A stretch of 64,000 bases of DNA, taken from NCBI GenBank assembly GCA_910589165.1, contig CAJUSP010000011.1, positions 44,604 to 108,603 on the forward strand, read 5' to 3'. Positions 24,856-33,610 of this stretch are shown here, one piece after another. Below the pieces are notes generated by a model. It saw only the letters and a program-made list of their open reading frames with translations, did no database searches and was not told the origin of the DNA. The number at the start of each line of letters is the position of its first letter. The stretch's first letter is position 1. This stretch comes from an uncultured Adlercreutzia sp. (GTDB lineage Bacteria > Actinomycetota > Coriobacteriia > Coriobacteriales > Eggerthellaceae). The translations under genes were made by a program, and so were the position numbers.

Positions 24856-25481
24856 TATGCAAGCACCTCCTCGATGCGCTTCAGGCACGGCTCGGCGATG
24901 ACGAGGGCCTTGTTGTCGACCAGCTCGTAGGTGTTGATGTCGCCCACCGGCAGGATGTTCACCTCGGGGATGTTGCGGAAGGACAGGAAGGCCTCGATGT
25001 CCTCGTTGCCAATGACCACGCAGATGCGCTTGCCTTCCAGGCCCAGGGCCTTGATGAGGGCCACGGCGTCCTTGGTGCGGGGCTTCTCGAAGTCCATATC
25101 CTTCACCACGACGAGCTCGCCGTCGGCCAGCTTGGCGGAGAGGGCCGAGCGCATGGCCAGCTTGATCTCCTTCTTGTTGACCTTCTGGTCGTAGCTGCGG
25201 GTGTGGGGGCCGAACACGGTACCACCGCCGGCCCACTGGGGAGCACGGATAGTACCCTGACGGGCACGGCCGGTGCCCTTCTGACGCCACGGCTTCTTGC
25301 CGCCGCCGCGGACCATGCCGCGGGTGCGCGTGTTGGCGGTGCCCTGGCGCCAGGATGCCTGCTGCGCCTTCACGGTGCGATGCATCACAGGCACGTTCGG
25401 CTCGATGCCGAACACGGCGTCGTTCAGATCGACCGTGCCCGCGGCAGCGCCTTTCACGTCCTTGATCTCAATGGTTGCCAT
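24855..25481 (-). CDS. rplD: 50S ribosomal protein L4
   Basis: A 208-residue tunnel protein, in E. coli also the repressor of the S10 operon. The tunnel loop is clear (GGGKKPWRQKGTGRARQGTI). Start MATIEIKDVKG at ATG 25481; a much longer open frame upstream is a shadow of rplC. Translationally coupled to rplW. Confidence 0.97.
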   Translation of the reverse strand: MATIEIKDVKGAAAGTVDLNDAVFGIEPNVPVMHRTVKAQQASWRQGTANTRTRGMVRGGGKKPWRQKGTGRARQGTIRAPQWAGGGTVFGPHTRSYDQKVNKKEIKLAMRSALSAKLADGELVVVKDMDFEKPRTKDAVALIKALGLEGKRICVVIGNEDIEAFLSFRNIPEVNILPVGDINTYELVDNKALVIAEPCLKRIEEVLA

Positions 25482-25510
25482 ATTACTAAGCTCCTTGTAA
25501 CTTGCGTCTC

Positions 25511-26131
25511 TTAAGCCATGCGCACGCGCACGATGCCGTTCTTGCCGCCGGGGACGGCGCCCTTCACCAGGATGAGGTTCTGCTCCTCGTCGATGCGAAC
25601 AACCTCGAGGTTCTTCACGGTGACGGTGTCGCAGCCCATGTGGCCGGGAAGGCGCAGGCCCTTGAACACACGGGACGGCGTAGCGCACTGGCCCACGGAA
25701 CCGGGGGCGCGGTGGAAGTGGGCGCCATGGCCGCCCGGGCCGCCGGCAAAGCCGTAGCGCTTCATAACGCCGGCAAAGCCCTTGCCCTTGGACGTACCGG
25801 TGACGTCGACCTTCTTCACCTCGGCGAAGGCGGCCACGGTCTGCTCGTCGCCCACCTTGTACTCGCTGGCGTTCTCGACGCGCACCTCGCGCAGGTAGCG
25901 CTTCGGCTCGGCACCCTGCTTGTCGAAGTGACCCTGCATGGGCTTGTTCACGCGGCGGGGCTTGATGTAGCCGAAGCCCATCTGCACGGCCTCGTAGCCG
26001 TCGGTGTCCACGGTCTTCACCTGGCACACGGTGTTCGGCTCGGCCTGGATGACGGTGACCGGCACGATGCGGTCCTGGTCGTCGAAGATCTGGGTCATGC
26101 CGATCTTCTTGCCGTAGATAGCGTTAATCAT
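25511..26131 (-). CDS. rplC: 50S ribosomal protein L3
   Basis: A 206-residue assembly-initiator protein. It starts MINAIYGKKIGMTQIFDDQ; the conserved FAGGPGGHGAHFHRAPGSVG region and GHMGCDTVTVKNLEVV are present. The ATG at 26131 gives the family start; the frame extends 12 codons further toward rpsJ. Confidence 0.97.
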   Translation of the reverse strand: MINAIYGKKIGMTQIFDDQDRIVPVTVIQAEPNTVCQVKTVDTDGYEAVQMGFGYIKPRRVNKPMQGHFDKQGAEPKRYLREVRVENASEYKVGDEQTVAAFAEVKKVDVTGTSKGKGFAGVMKRYGFAGGPGGHGAHFHRAPGSVGQCATPSRVFKGLRLPGHMGCDTVTVKNLEVVRIDEEQNLILVKGAVPGGKNGIVRVRMA

Positions 26132-26144
26132 GTCCCAAACCTCC

Positions 26145-26453
26145 TTACAGCTTGATCTCGATGTCAACGCCGGCAGGCAGGTCGAGGCGCATCAGCGAGT
26201 CCACGGTGTTGGGCGTGGGCTCGAGGATGTCGATGAGGCGCTTGTGGGTGCGCATCTCGAACTGCTCGCGGGAGTCCTTGTTCACGTGCGGCGAGCGGAT
26301 AACGCAGTACAGGTTGCGCTCGGTCGGCAGCGGAATAGGACCGGAAACCTTGGCACCCGTCTTCTGAGCGGTATCGACGATGAGACGCGTGGACTGATCC
26401 ACGATCTCATGATCGTACCCCTTCAGGCGGATGCGAATCTTTTGACTAGCCAC
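26145..26453 (-). CDS. rpsJ: 30S ribosomal protein S10
   Basis: A 102-residue S10, also the NusE transcription antitermination factor. It shows IRIRLKGYDHEIVDQS, SGPIPLPTERNLYCVIRSPH and the C-terminal VDIEIKL. It follows fusA by 35 bases, with no tuf gene between them. Confidence 0.97.
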   Translation of the reverse strand: MASQKIRIRLKGYDHEIVDQSTRLIVDTAQKTGAKVSGPIPLPTERNLYCVIRSPHVNKDSREQFEMRTHKRLIDILEPTPNTVDSLMRLDLPAGVDIEIKL

Positions 26454-26488
26454 TTACTTTACCTCCAATAAAGGATACTGCGGGCGCC

Positions 26489-28606
26489 TTAGGCGTTGCC
26501 GCCGGCCTTGCTGATAATCTCGTCCTGCACGGACTTGGGCACCGGCTCGTAGGAGTCGAACTGCATGGTGTACACCGCGCGGCCCTGAGTGCCGCTGCGC
26601 AGGTCGGTCGCGTAGCCGAACATGTTGCCCAGGGGCACCTTGGCCTCGATAACCACGGCGGAACCGCGCTGCTCCTGGCCCTGGATGAGGCCGCGGCGGG
26701 ACGGAATGTCGCCCATGACAAAGCCGGTGTACTCCTCGGGGGTCTCCACCTCGACGGCCATGACGGGCTCGAGGATGACCGGGTTGGACTTGCGCAGGGC
26801 GTCCTTGATGGCCATGGAGCCGGCCACCTTGAAGGCCGCTTCCGAAGAGTCGACGTCGTGGTAGGAGCCGTCGATGAGCTCGACCTTGACGTCCTCGACC
26901 GGGTAGCCGGCCAGCACGCCGGAGTTCAGCGCCTCCTGGATGCCCTTGTCGATGGAGGGGATGTACTCCTTCGGCACGACGCCGCCCACGATCTTGTTGA
27001 CGAACTCGTAGCCCTTGCCCGGCTCCTGCGGGTACATGTTGATGACCGCATGGCCGTACTGGCCGCGGCCGCCCGACTGGCGCACGAACTTGCCCTCGGC
27101 GCTCATGACCTCGTGGCCCGGGCGCTCGCGGTAGGCGACCTGGGGCTTGCCCACGTTGGCCTCGACCTTGAACTCGCGCAGCAGGCGGTCGATGATGATC
27201 TCGAGGTGCAGCTCGCCCATGCCGGCGATGATGGTCTGGCCGGTCTCGTGGTTGGTGGACACGCGGAAGGTGGGGTCCTCCTCGGCCAGCTTCTGCAGAG
27301 CGATGGCCATCTTGTCCTGCTCGGCCTTGGTCTTGGGCTCCACGGCGATGTCGATAACGGGATCGGCGAACTCCATGGACTCCAGGATGATGGGGGCGTT
27401 CTCGGCGCAGAGGGTGTCACCGGTGGAGGTGTCCTTCAGGCCCACGACGGCAACGATGTCGCCGGCGGACACGGCGTCGATGTCGACGCGCTGGTTGGAG
27501 TGCATCTGCAGCAGACGGCCGATACGCTCCTTCTTGTCCTTCGTGGCGTTCAGCACGTAGCTGCCGGCATCCAGCTGGCCGGAGTACACGCGCAGGTAGG
27601 TGAGCTTGCCCACGTAGGGGTCGGTCATGATCTTGAAGGCCAGCGAAGAGAACGGGGCCTTCGGGTCGGCCGGACGCTCCTCTTCCTCGCCGGTCTCGGG
27701 GTTGGTGCCCTTGATCGGGGGGATGTCAACCGGGGACGGCATGTAGTCGACCACGGCGTCCAGCAGCTCCTGCACGCCCTTGTTCTTGTAAGCGGAGCCC
27801 ACGAACACGGGGTTGATCTGGCAGGCGATGACACCCTTGCGGATGGCGGCCTTCAGCTCCTCGACCGTGATCTCCTCTTCCATGATGACCTTCTCCATGA
27901 GCGCGTCGTCGCAGTCGGCGGCGGCGTCCAGCAGCTCCTGGCGGTACAGCTCGGCGTCCTCCACGAACTCGGCCGGGATGGCGTCCATGGGCTCGGGGTA
28001 GGTCATGCCCTTGTCGTCGGCCTTGAAGTCCCAGGCGGTCATGGTCACGAGGTCGATGACGCCCCAGAAGTTGTCCTCGGCACCCATGGGCAGCTGAGCG
28101 GCAACGGCCGGCGCGTCCAGACGGTCGCGCATGGTCTGGATGGCGTGGATGAAGTCGGCACCCACGCGGTCGTACTTGTTGATGAAGGCGATGCGGGGCA
28201 CGCCGTAACGCTCGGCCTGGCGCCACACCGTCTCGGACTGGGGCTGCACGCCGGCCACCGCGTCGAACACGGCGACGGTGCCGTCGAGCACGCGCAGGGA
28301 GCGCTCCACCTCGGCCGTGAAGTCCACGTGGCCGGGGGTGTCGATGATCTGGAAGCGGTACTCCTTGCCGTCGGCCTTGCCGCCGGGGTACTTCCAAAAG
28401 CAGGTGGTAGCGGCTGCGGTGATGGTCACGCCGCGCTCCTGCTCCTGGACCATCCAGTCCATGGTGGCAGCGCCGTCGTGCACCTCGCCGATCTTATGAG
28501 TTTTGCCCGTGTAGTAAAGGATGCGCTCGGTCGTGGTGGTCTTGCCTGCATCGATGTGAGCCATGATGCCGATGTTGCGCGTGTCCTTCAGATCGATTTT
28601 AGCCAT
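26489..28606 (-). CDS. fusA: Elongation factor G
   Basis: A 705-residue translocation GTPase. The G motifs are AHIDAGKTTTTE (P loop), RGVTIT (switch I), DTPGHVDF and NKYD. Domains II to V follow, including GMGELHLEIIIDRLLREF. Start ATG 28606 (MAKIDLKDTRNIG). It stands in the classical str order rpsL-rpsG-fusA, but the usual next gene tuf is missing, and rpsJ follows directly. Confidence 0.97.
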   Translation of the reverse strand: MAKIDLKDTRNIGIMAHIDAGKTTTTERILYYTGKTHKIGEVHDGAATMDWMVQEQERGVTITAAATTCFWKYPGGKADGKEYRFQIIDTPGHVDFTAEVERSLRVLDGTVAVFDAVAGVQPQSETVWRQAERYGVPRIAFINKYDRVGADFIHAIQTMRDRLDAPAVAAQLPMGAEDNFWGVIDLVTMTAWDFKADDKGMTYPEPMDAIPAEFVEDAELYRQELLDAAADCDDALMEKVIMEEEITVEELKAAIRKGVIACQINPVFVGSAYKNKGVQELLDAVVDYMPSPVDIPPIKGTNPETGEEEERPADPKAPFSSLAFKIMTDPYVGKLTYLRVYSGQLDAGSYVLNATKDKKERIGRLLQMHSNQRVDIDAVSAGDIVAVVGLKDTSTGDTLCAENAPIILESMEFADPVIDIAVEPKTKAEQDKMAIALQKLAEEDPTFRVSTNHETGQTIIAGMGELHLEIIIDRLLREFKVEANVGKPQVAYRERPGHEVMSAEGKFVRQSGGRGQYGHAVINMYPQEPGKGYEFVNKIVGGVVPKEYIPSIDKGIQEALNSGVLAGYPVEDVKVELIDGSYHDVDSSEAAFKVAGSMAIKDALRKSNPVILEPVMAVEVETPEEYTGFVMGDIPSRRGLIQGQEQRGSAVVIEAKVPLGNMFGYATDLRSGTQGRAVYTMQFDSYEPVPKSVQDEIISKAGGNA

Positions 28607-28620
28607 GTATATCACCAGCC

Positions 28621-29091
28621 CTAGAAGCGATAGTGCGAGAACGCACGGTTAGCCTCGGCCATCTTGTACATATCCTCGCGCTTCTTCACGGCAGCGCCGG
28701 TGTTGTTGGAGGCGTCGATGATCTCGTTGGCCAGACGCTCGCGCATGGTGTGCTCCTTGCGCTTGCGGGAGAAGTCGACGATCCAACGGATGGCGAGGGT
28801 GGTGGCGCGACGGGAGTTGACCTCCATCGGCACCTGGTAGGTAGCACCGCCCACGCGCTTCGGCTTGCACTCGAGGGTGGGGCGGACGTTGTCCATGGCC
28901 TTCTTGAACACGGCCAGCGGGTCTTCGCCGGTCTTCTCCTGGACCAGGTCGAAGGCGCCGTAGACGATGTTCTCGGCGGTGGACTTCTTGCCGTCAAGCA
29001 GGACCTTGTTGATCAGCTGCGTGACGAGACGGTTGTTGAAACGTGCGTCCGGCTGCGTTTCGCGACGGACGGCTGCTGCACGACGGGGCAT
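28621..29091 (-). CDS. rpsG: 30S ribosomal protein S7
   Basis: A 156-residue primary 16S-rRNA-binding protein starting MPRRAAAVRRETQPDARF, with VGGATYQVPMEVNSRRATTL and a full-length C-terminus (YKMAEANRAFSHYRF). The ATG at 29091 has AAGGAGAAT in front. It lies 14 bases before fusA. Confidence 0.97.
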   Translation of the reverse strand: MPRRAAAVRRETQPDARFNNRLVTQLINKVLLDGKKSTAENIVYGAFDLVQEKTGEDPLAVFKKAMDNVRPTLECKPKRVGGATYQVPMEVNSRRATTLAIRWIVDFSRKRKEHTMRERLANEIIDASNNTGAAVKKREDMYKMAEANRAFSHYRF

Positions 29092-29180
29092 GCAATTCTC
29101 CTTTTCTTTCTGCGCGCTTCGGGGTGCCCTTCGCACCCATTAGGCCGCTTACCTTTGCGACCCGCGCGGCTTAGCGAACG

Positions 29181-29552
29181 TTATTTCGGGCGCTTGGCGC
29201 CGTAGCGGCTGCGGGCCTGCTTGCGGTTGTCCACCGCAGCGCAGTCGAGCGCCGCGCGGATGACCTTGTAACGGACACCGGGAAGGTCCTTTACACGGCC
29301 GCCGCGGATGAGCACCATGGAGTGCTCCTGGAGGTTGTGGCCCTCGCCGGGGATGTAGGCCGTGACCTCCATACCGTTGACGAGACGCACACGGCAGACC
29401 TTACGAAGAGCCGAGTTCGGCTTCTTGGGGGTCGTGGTGTACACGCGGGTGCACACGCCGCGCTTCTGCGGGTTGCCCTTGAGCGCCGGGGTCTTCGACT
29501 TGTCGACCGTCTTCTTGCGGCCCTTGCGGACCAGCTGGTTAATTGTAGGCAA
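29181..29552 (-). CDS. rpsL: 30S ribosomal protein S12
   Basis: A 123-residue decoding-centre protein. The start is TTG at 29552 (family start PTINQLVRKG), preceded by AAGGAAAGGAAAAG. The streptomycin-relevant segments PKKPNSALRK and GGRVKDLPGVRY look wild-type, so no resistance substitution is evident. First gene of the str/S10 unit. Confidence 0.97.
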   Translation of the reverse strand: MPTINQLVRKGRKKTVDKSKTPALKGNPQKRGVCTRVYTTTPKKPNSALRKVCRVRLVNGMEVTAYIPGEGHNLQEHSMVLIRGGRVKDLPGVRYKVIRAALDCAAVDNRKQARSRYGAKRPK

Positions 29553-29599
29553 GACTCTTTTCCTTTCCTTTTTCCACGGGCTTGCACTGCACAAAACAA

Positions 29600-29616
29600 G
29601 CGCCTCTAAGAGGCGC
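29600..29616 (-). promoter_or_regulatory. Short hairpin in the str operon leader
   Basis: GCGCCTC-TTA-GAGGCGC (minus-strand reading) is a perfect 7-bp stem a few bases after the predicted transcription start of the rpsL operon. It may stabilise the 5' end; no further role is supported. Confidence 0.45.
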
Positions 29617-29624
29617 GACGGTGC

Positions 29625-29653
29625 ATATTACGAGGGTTCCCGCCGTGTGTCAA
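29625..29653 (-). promoter_or_regulatory. Promoter of the rpsL-rplW unit
   Basis: Minus strand: consensus TTGACA (29653-29648), a 17-base spacer, and TAATAT (29630-29625). About 70 bases of leader precede the rpsL TTG start. One of the best promoter matches in the window. Confidence 0.85.
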
Positions 29654-29951
29654 ACGCCACGCACCCGGGCGTATCCATCCCCTCCGGCGAGCGGCACAAA
29701 ACGTTCACAAACAGTGTTTGGCAAAGGAGGTGGTGGCGACCTGGGAGGGTGGGGACGGCACCGAATCGCCCGTTCTCAGGAAAGCGTTTGACGGCTCTGA
29801 ACTAGCAATTCGCGATTTATAGGTTCGCGACTTTTACCTGGTCAGGAGCATGCCACAGACGAGCAATTCGGCTCCCTCTGTCGGCCCACAGGGTGAAACC
29901 GCTATAATTGACTCCCCGTCTCTGCCCCTTTCGGCTGAAAGAGAGCCCTGC
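29654..29951. other. Intergenic region between str operon and LuxR/flavoprotein module
   Basis: No gene is supported. It contains a small dyad CAAAC-AGT-GTTTG (29708-29720), a G-rich run (29743-29754) and a consensus TATAAT (29903-29908) without a good -35. The TATAAT is the likely -10 of the downstream LuxR gene. Confidence 0.4.
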
Positions 29952-31427
29952 ATGCCTTCCACGAGAACCATTCAATCGGGCGTTACCGCGGTTATTGCCC
30001 AGATACGTCAAGCTTGGCCGCTGATTGTTGCCCTGACGGGGCTCTGGAGCTATCTCTACCTTATTCTTTGGACGGACCTTTTCTCTCTCAGAGGCAGCTT
30101 TAACTTCGATTTGCTTAACATCGTGAGTCCCTGGACGGTCTCCACCATCGGCAACGGCTTGGGACTTCTTCTGTGCTGGCGCCTCGCGCGCACTCAGGGC
30201 CCCTGGCTTACCAGCACCCATGCCGCCGCCGGCGAAGCAGTTCTGATGATGCTCGCTGCGGCGCTCATGCTTCCCCTCATGATTATTGATCATGGTGCAA
30301 CCGAGGTGCTGTACTACCTCGGCGCATCTTTGAGCGGCCTGGGCACCTCCTTCGCCATGGCTACCCTCGCCCTTTCCCTCACGCGCAAACCTCCTTTCTT
30401 TTCCGCCATCGCCATTTGCGTGTCGTCCTTAGCCGGACTCGTGCTTTGCGGAGGCGCAGTGATCCTGCTTGTGCCCTGGGCCGCGCGTCTTCTTACCACC
30501 CTTACTCCCTTGGCTCTCTATTTCGGGCTGCGGCGCGGGACGCTTAGCAACGTAGAAGCCGATATGACGCGGGCAAGCTTCCCCGACGAGGCCCCCGCAA
30601 ACCCCGTTTCGTCCCCCGTCTCCTCCAGCCCTCGCCTCTCAGCGCCCGCTTTTCTCGCCTTTCTCCTGGTGATCGGCCTTTCCCTGGGAGTCATCATGGC
30701 GACGGCCCTGGCCTCTCTGGTTCCTCAGGTTGCCCACTTCACCTTTATTACCGTTACCCTTGTTGTCACGCTTATCATGCTGATGCTTCTGTGCCTGGTG
30801 CGAGAGCAGTCCATGAAAATGCTGTTCGCCGCGGCTATCATGGTCATCACGGGCTCTTTCATGGCGCTTATCGTATTGCCGGGCGTACCGCTGGCCTCCG
30901 CAGTGCTGCATTACGCCGGTTTCGCATGGTGCACCATCCTGGCCTGGTACTTCAGTTGCCTCTTGGCTCACCAGCACAACGACGCAAGCTTTGCCGTTGC
31001 CGGCATTGCCGCCTATCAAGTAGGACAGGCCATCAGCTGTCTTTTCGGCAACACGGTCGCCAGCCACCTTCAAGAAAGTCAGACGGCCGCCTTCGTGTCA
31101 GTGGGCATGATCTACTTGGTGCTCATCGTTGCCTTGGTGTTCTTCTTTCGCTCCGAGTCCTCGCACCCCTCGCTCGGCGAGAGCGATCCCAGCGAGACCA
31201 GCGAGCAAGCAGCCACCCTTCTTGCCCAAAACGTTGCCTGGGAGACCCTCACTCCCCGAGAGCAGGAAATCGCCCAACTTATTGCCCGCGGCTACGATCG
31301 CAAGCTTATTGCGGAGACCATCGTCGTGTCCCAGGAGACCGTCAAGACCCATACCAAGCATATCTATCAAAAATTGGACGTTCACTCCCGTCGTGAGCTT
31401 ATCGCACTTTTGAACAGGGAAAACTAA
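29952..31427 (+). CDS. LuxR-type regulator with polytopic membrane N-terminus
   Basis: A 491-residue protein. Residues about 15-400 contain roughly twelve hydrophobic helices, and the C-terminal 65 residues are a LuxR/GerE domain (LTPREQEIAQLIARGYDRKL, VVSQETVKTHTKHIYQKLDV). ATG 29952 (MPSTRTIQSG) follows GAAAGAGAG. The open frame starts 34 codons earlier at 29850, but that part is hydrophilic and lacks a ribosome site. It lies 180 bases upstream of and co-oriented with the Tat flavoprotein gene, its likely target. Codon use is slightly less GC-rich than its neighbours. Confidence 0.83.
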   Translation: MPSTRTIQSGVTAVIAQIRQAWPLIVALTGLWSYLYLILWTDLFSLRGSFNFDLLNIVSPWTVSTIGNGLGLLLCWRLARTQGPWLTSTHAAAGEAVLMMLAAALMLPLMIIDHGATEVLYYLGASLSGLGTSFAMATLALSLTRKPPFFSAIAICVSSLAGLVLCGGAVILLVPWAARLLTTLTPLALYFGLRRGTLSNVEADMTRASFPDEAPANPVSSPVSSSPRLSAPAFLAFLLVIGLSLGVIMATALASLVPQVAHFTFITVTLVVTLIMLMLLCLVREQSMKMLFAAAIMVITGSFMALIVLPGVPLASAVLHYAGFAWCTILAWYFSCLLAHQHNDASFAVAGIAAYQVGQAISCLFGNTVASHLQESQTAAFVSVGMIYLVLIVALVFFFRSESSHPSLGESDPSETSEQAATLLAQNVAWETLTPREQEIAQLIARGYDRKLIAETIVVSQETVKTHTKHIYQKLDVHSRRELIALLNREN

Positions 31428-31607
31428 TCTCTTCGGCCTCCTCCCCCACTCCCCCAAACGGGGGGATACCCTGAAATCACCCCACTTGGGGCTTAGGTAC
31501 CCCTACCGCCATCCATAAGATCTCTCCCATCGCCACCGAAGGCGACAGAAGGTAGCGCCGCGAAGACCATGAGAGAGTCTCGCGGGAAGGAAAACGGAGG
31601 GATTACC
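31428..31607 (+). promoter_or_regulatory. Upstream region of the flavoprotein with C/G-run hairpins
   Basis: The region between the LuxR stop and the flavoprotein start contains CCCCC-AAAC-GGGGG (about 31452-31466) and CCCC-ACTT-GGGG, followed by TAGGTACCCCTA. These short palindromes may be operators or an early terminator for the LuxR gene. No clean promoter hexamers were found. Confidence 0.35.
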
Positions 31608-33293
31608 ATGGATCTTGATCGTCGTTCATTTCTGAAGGGTGCCCTGATGGCGGGCGCCGGTGCCGGCATGGCCGGTTTGGCGGCAGGCTGTGCGCCGCAG
31701 GCTCCGGCAACGGCCGAGAACGCTGCTGGCGGCAATCTGGCCGCCACGGGCAGCAGCTCGGACATCGGCAAGCACACGTGGGAAGTAGCGCCGGCCCCCA
31801 TTGAGGATATCGCCGACACCAAGGACTACGACATCGTCATCGTCGGCGCGGGCGTCGCAGGTACATCGGCCGCCGAGGCCGCTGCCGCCAACGGGGCCAA
31901 GGTAGCCGTAATCGAGCAGTCTGCCAGCTTCACCGCCCACGGCGCCGACAACGCCTGCATCGGCTCGCGCGTCCACAAGGAGAACAATATCGACATCAGC
32001 CCCGAGGACGCCGTACGCATTATGTACAACTACTCCCAGGGCATGGTCAATCGCGATCTGCTCTACACTTGGGCCACGCGCTCGGGCGAGGTCTTCGATC
32101 ACTTCTCCGATCTGTGTGCCGAGGCGGGCATCCCCACTATCCTGGCCATTTCCGACACCTCCAAGCCCGACTGGGACACGCTGGAGGACCGCTTCCGCGA
32201 GTATCGTACGGGCCTTACCTTCGGCAGCGCCGACGAGGGCGTTATCATCGACATGGATAACTTCACCTTCATCCAGTCGCACCTCGTGGAGACCCTGGTG
32301 AATGCCGCCATGGCTAACGGCGCGGAGTTCTTCTACAACACCCATGCCGAGCAGCTGGTGGGCAATGCCGAAAGCGGCATCTCCGGCGTCATCGTCACCG
32401 CCGAGGATGGCACCCACGTGCAGTACAACGCCGCCAAGGGCGTCATCTTGGCCACGGGCGATATCTCGGGCAACGACGAGATGCTGGAGTGCTGGGCCCC
32501 GTTGGTCGAGCGTACCGACGTGCGCGACTACTTCCCGGAGAACGGCAACCTGGGCGACGGCATCCTAATGGGCTGCTGGGCCGGAGCCGCGGTATCGAAG
32601 TCGGCCGCCGCGCCGGTTATTCACCCCATCAGCGACGCACTGCCCCTGAGCGCCCTGGCTCTGTCGTGGCTGGCCGTCAACAGCCTCGGCAAGCGCTATT
32701 GCTGCGAAGTTCCCTACGAGCCCTACATCACCAATGCGCGCCTCAACACGCCGGGCAACGTTGCTTGGAGCATCTTCGATGGCGACTACGAGACGAAGGT
32801 GCGCGCCCAGGCTCCGCTGACCGCCGACGGGCTGCTCAACGGCATCGCCGAGAAGATCGACTCGGCCGTCGAGCATGAGCTCATGTTCCGCGCCGACACG
32901 CTTGAGGACCTCGCCTCCCAGCTGGGCATCCCGGCCGACGAGTTCAAGGCTACGGTGGAACGCTACAACGAGCTGTGCGCCAACGGCAGCGATGTCGACT
33001 TCGGCGTTCCCCAGCGCTTCCTCGCCTCGGTTGACACCCCGCCGTTCTACGCGCTGAACGTGCCGGCCAAGACCCTGGTGGTCCCCTTCGGCCTGCATGT
33101 CGACAGCAACTCCCAGGTATGCACCGAAGACGATCAGCCCATTGCCGGCCTGTTTGCCGTCGGCAATGTCCAGGGCGATTTCTTCAGCTTCACCTACCCC
33201 GTCACCTGCCCCGGCCTGAGCCACGGCCGCTCCCTTACCTTCGGCAACCTGGTGGGTGGAGCCCTCGCCCAGGGAACCACCATCAACGGCTAA
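31608..33293 (+). CDS. Tat-exported FAD-binding flavoprotein, fumarate reductase family
   Basis: A 561-residue flavoprotein. The signal has a twin-arginine motif (DRRSFLKGALMAGAG) and a lipobox-like LAAGC. The FAD Rossmann motif is YDIVIVGAGVAGTSAAEAAA near residue 75. The C-terminal part has the family end (PIAGLFAVGNVQGDFFSFTY, then SHGRSLTFGNLVGGAL). Neither an FMN-binding nor a heme domain is attached, so an unseen electron donor is needed. ATG 31608 follows GGAGGGATTACC. Such proteins in gut Coriobacteriia are substrate-specific reductases; the acceptor here is unknown. Confidence 0.85.
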   Translation: MDLDRRSFLKGALMAGAGAGMAGLAAGCAPQAPATAENAAGGNLAATGSSSDIGKHTWEVAPAPIEDIADTKDYDIVIVGAGVAGTSAAEAAAANGAKVAVIEQSASFTAHGADNACIGSRVHKENNIDISPEDAVRIMYNYSQGMVNRDLLYTWATRSGEVFDHFSDLCAEAGIPTILAISDTSKPDWDTLEDRFREYRTGLTFGSADEGVIIDMDNFTFIQSHLVETLVNAAMANGAEFFYNTHAEQLVGNAESGISGVIVTAEDGTHVQYNAAKGVILATGDISGNDEMLECWAPLVERTDVRDYFPENGNLGDGILMGCWAGAAVSKSAAAPVIHPISDALPLSALALSWLAVNSLGKRYCCEVPYEPYITNARLNTPGNVAWSIFDGDYETKVRAQAPLTADGLLNGIAEKIDSAVEHELMFRADTLEDLASQLGIPADEFKATVERYNELCANGSDVDFGVPQRFLASVDTPPFYALNVPAKTLVVPFGLHVDSNSQVCTEDDQPIAGLFAVGNVQGDFFSFTYPVTCPGLSHGRSLTFGNLVGGALAQGTTING

Positions 33294-33362
33294 TTCCGAC
33301 TGGCCGGGATCTGCCCCCTCCCCGCCGCACGGCAGATCCCGCGCCTTTATTCGATGATCCCC

Positions 33363-33400
33363 AAAAGGCCCGAAGCTCGACTACGAGCCTCGGGCCTTTT
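33363..33400. terminator. Bidirectional intrinsic terminator
   Basis: A long hairpin: AAAAGGCCCGA pairs with TCGGGCCTTTT, with an inner stem GCTCG/CGAGC around ACTA. The T run on both strands lets it serve the flavoprotein gene (plus) and possibly the M20 peptidase gene (minus). Confidence 0.85.
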
Positions 33401-33428
33401 CACCGCTCTGGCGACAGATCAAGAAGGG

Positions 33429-33543
33429 GCGACATCAGATAACCGCGCTTTTGTGACCAGCCTCTGACCTGGGATTACGCGCGTTTTCGCAGATCAATAT
33501 GGGTAAATGCCTTGGTCACAAAAGTGCGGTTATCTGATGTCGC
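33429..33543. repeat. 115-bp inverted-repeat element
   Basis: 31-base arms (33429-33459 and 33513-33543) are reverse complements at 30 of 31 positions, around a 53-base centre. Nothing coding is present and no target-site duplication is seen. The size matches the element at 40134-40249, and both centres carry a similar GTTTT-GCA core, so the two may belong to one degenerate family. Confidence 0.85.
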
Positions 33544-33610
33544 TGGCCGGAAATCAACGGTTTTGCGCAAGAAACCCAGCCGAACCCAGCACCGCGCCTG
33601 CTGCCGCATT

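Noticed and set aside
29743..29758. G-quadruplex in the LuxR upstream region
   Set aside because: Only three G-runs of three or more are present, with a fourth of two; too weak to claim.
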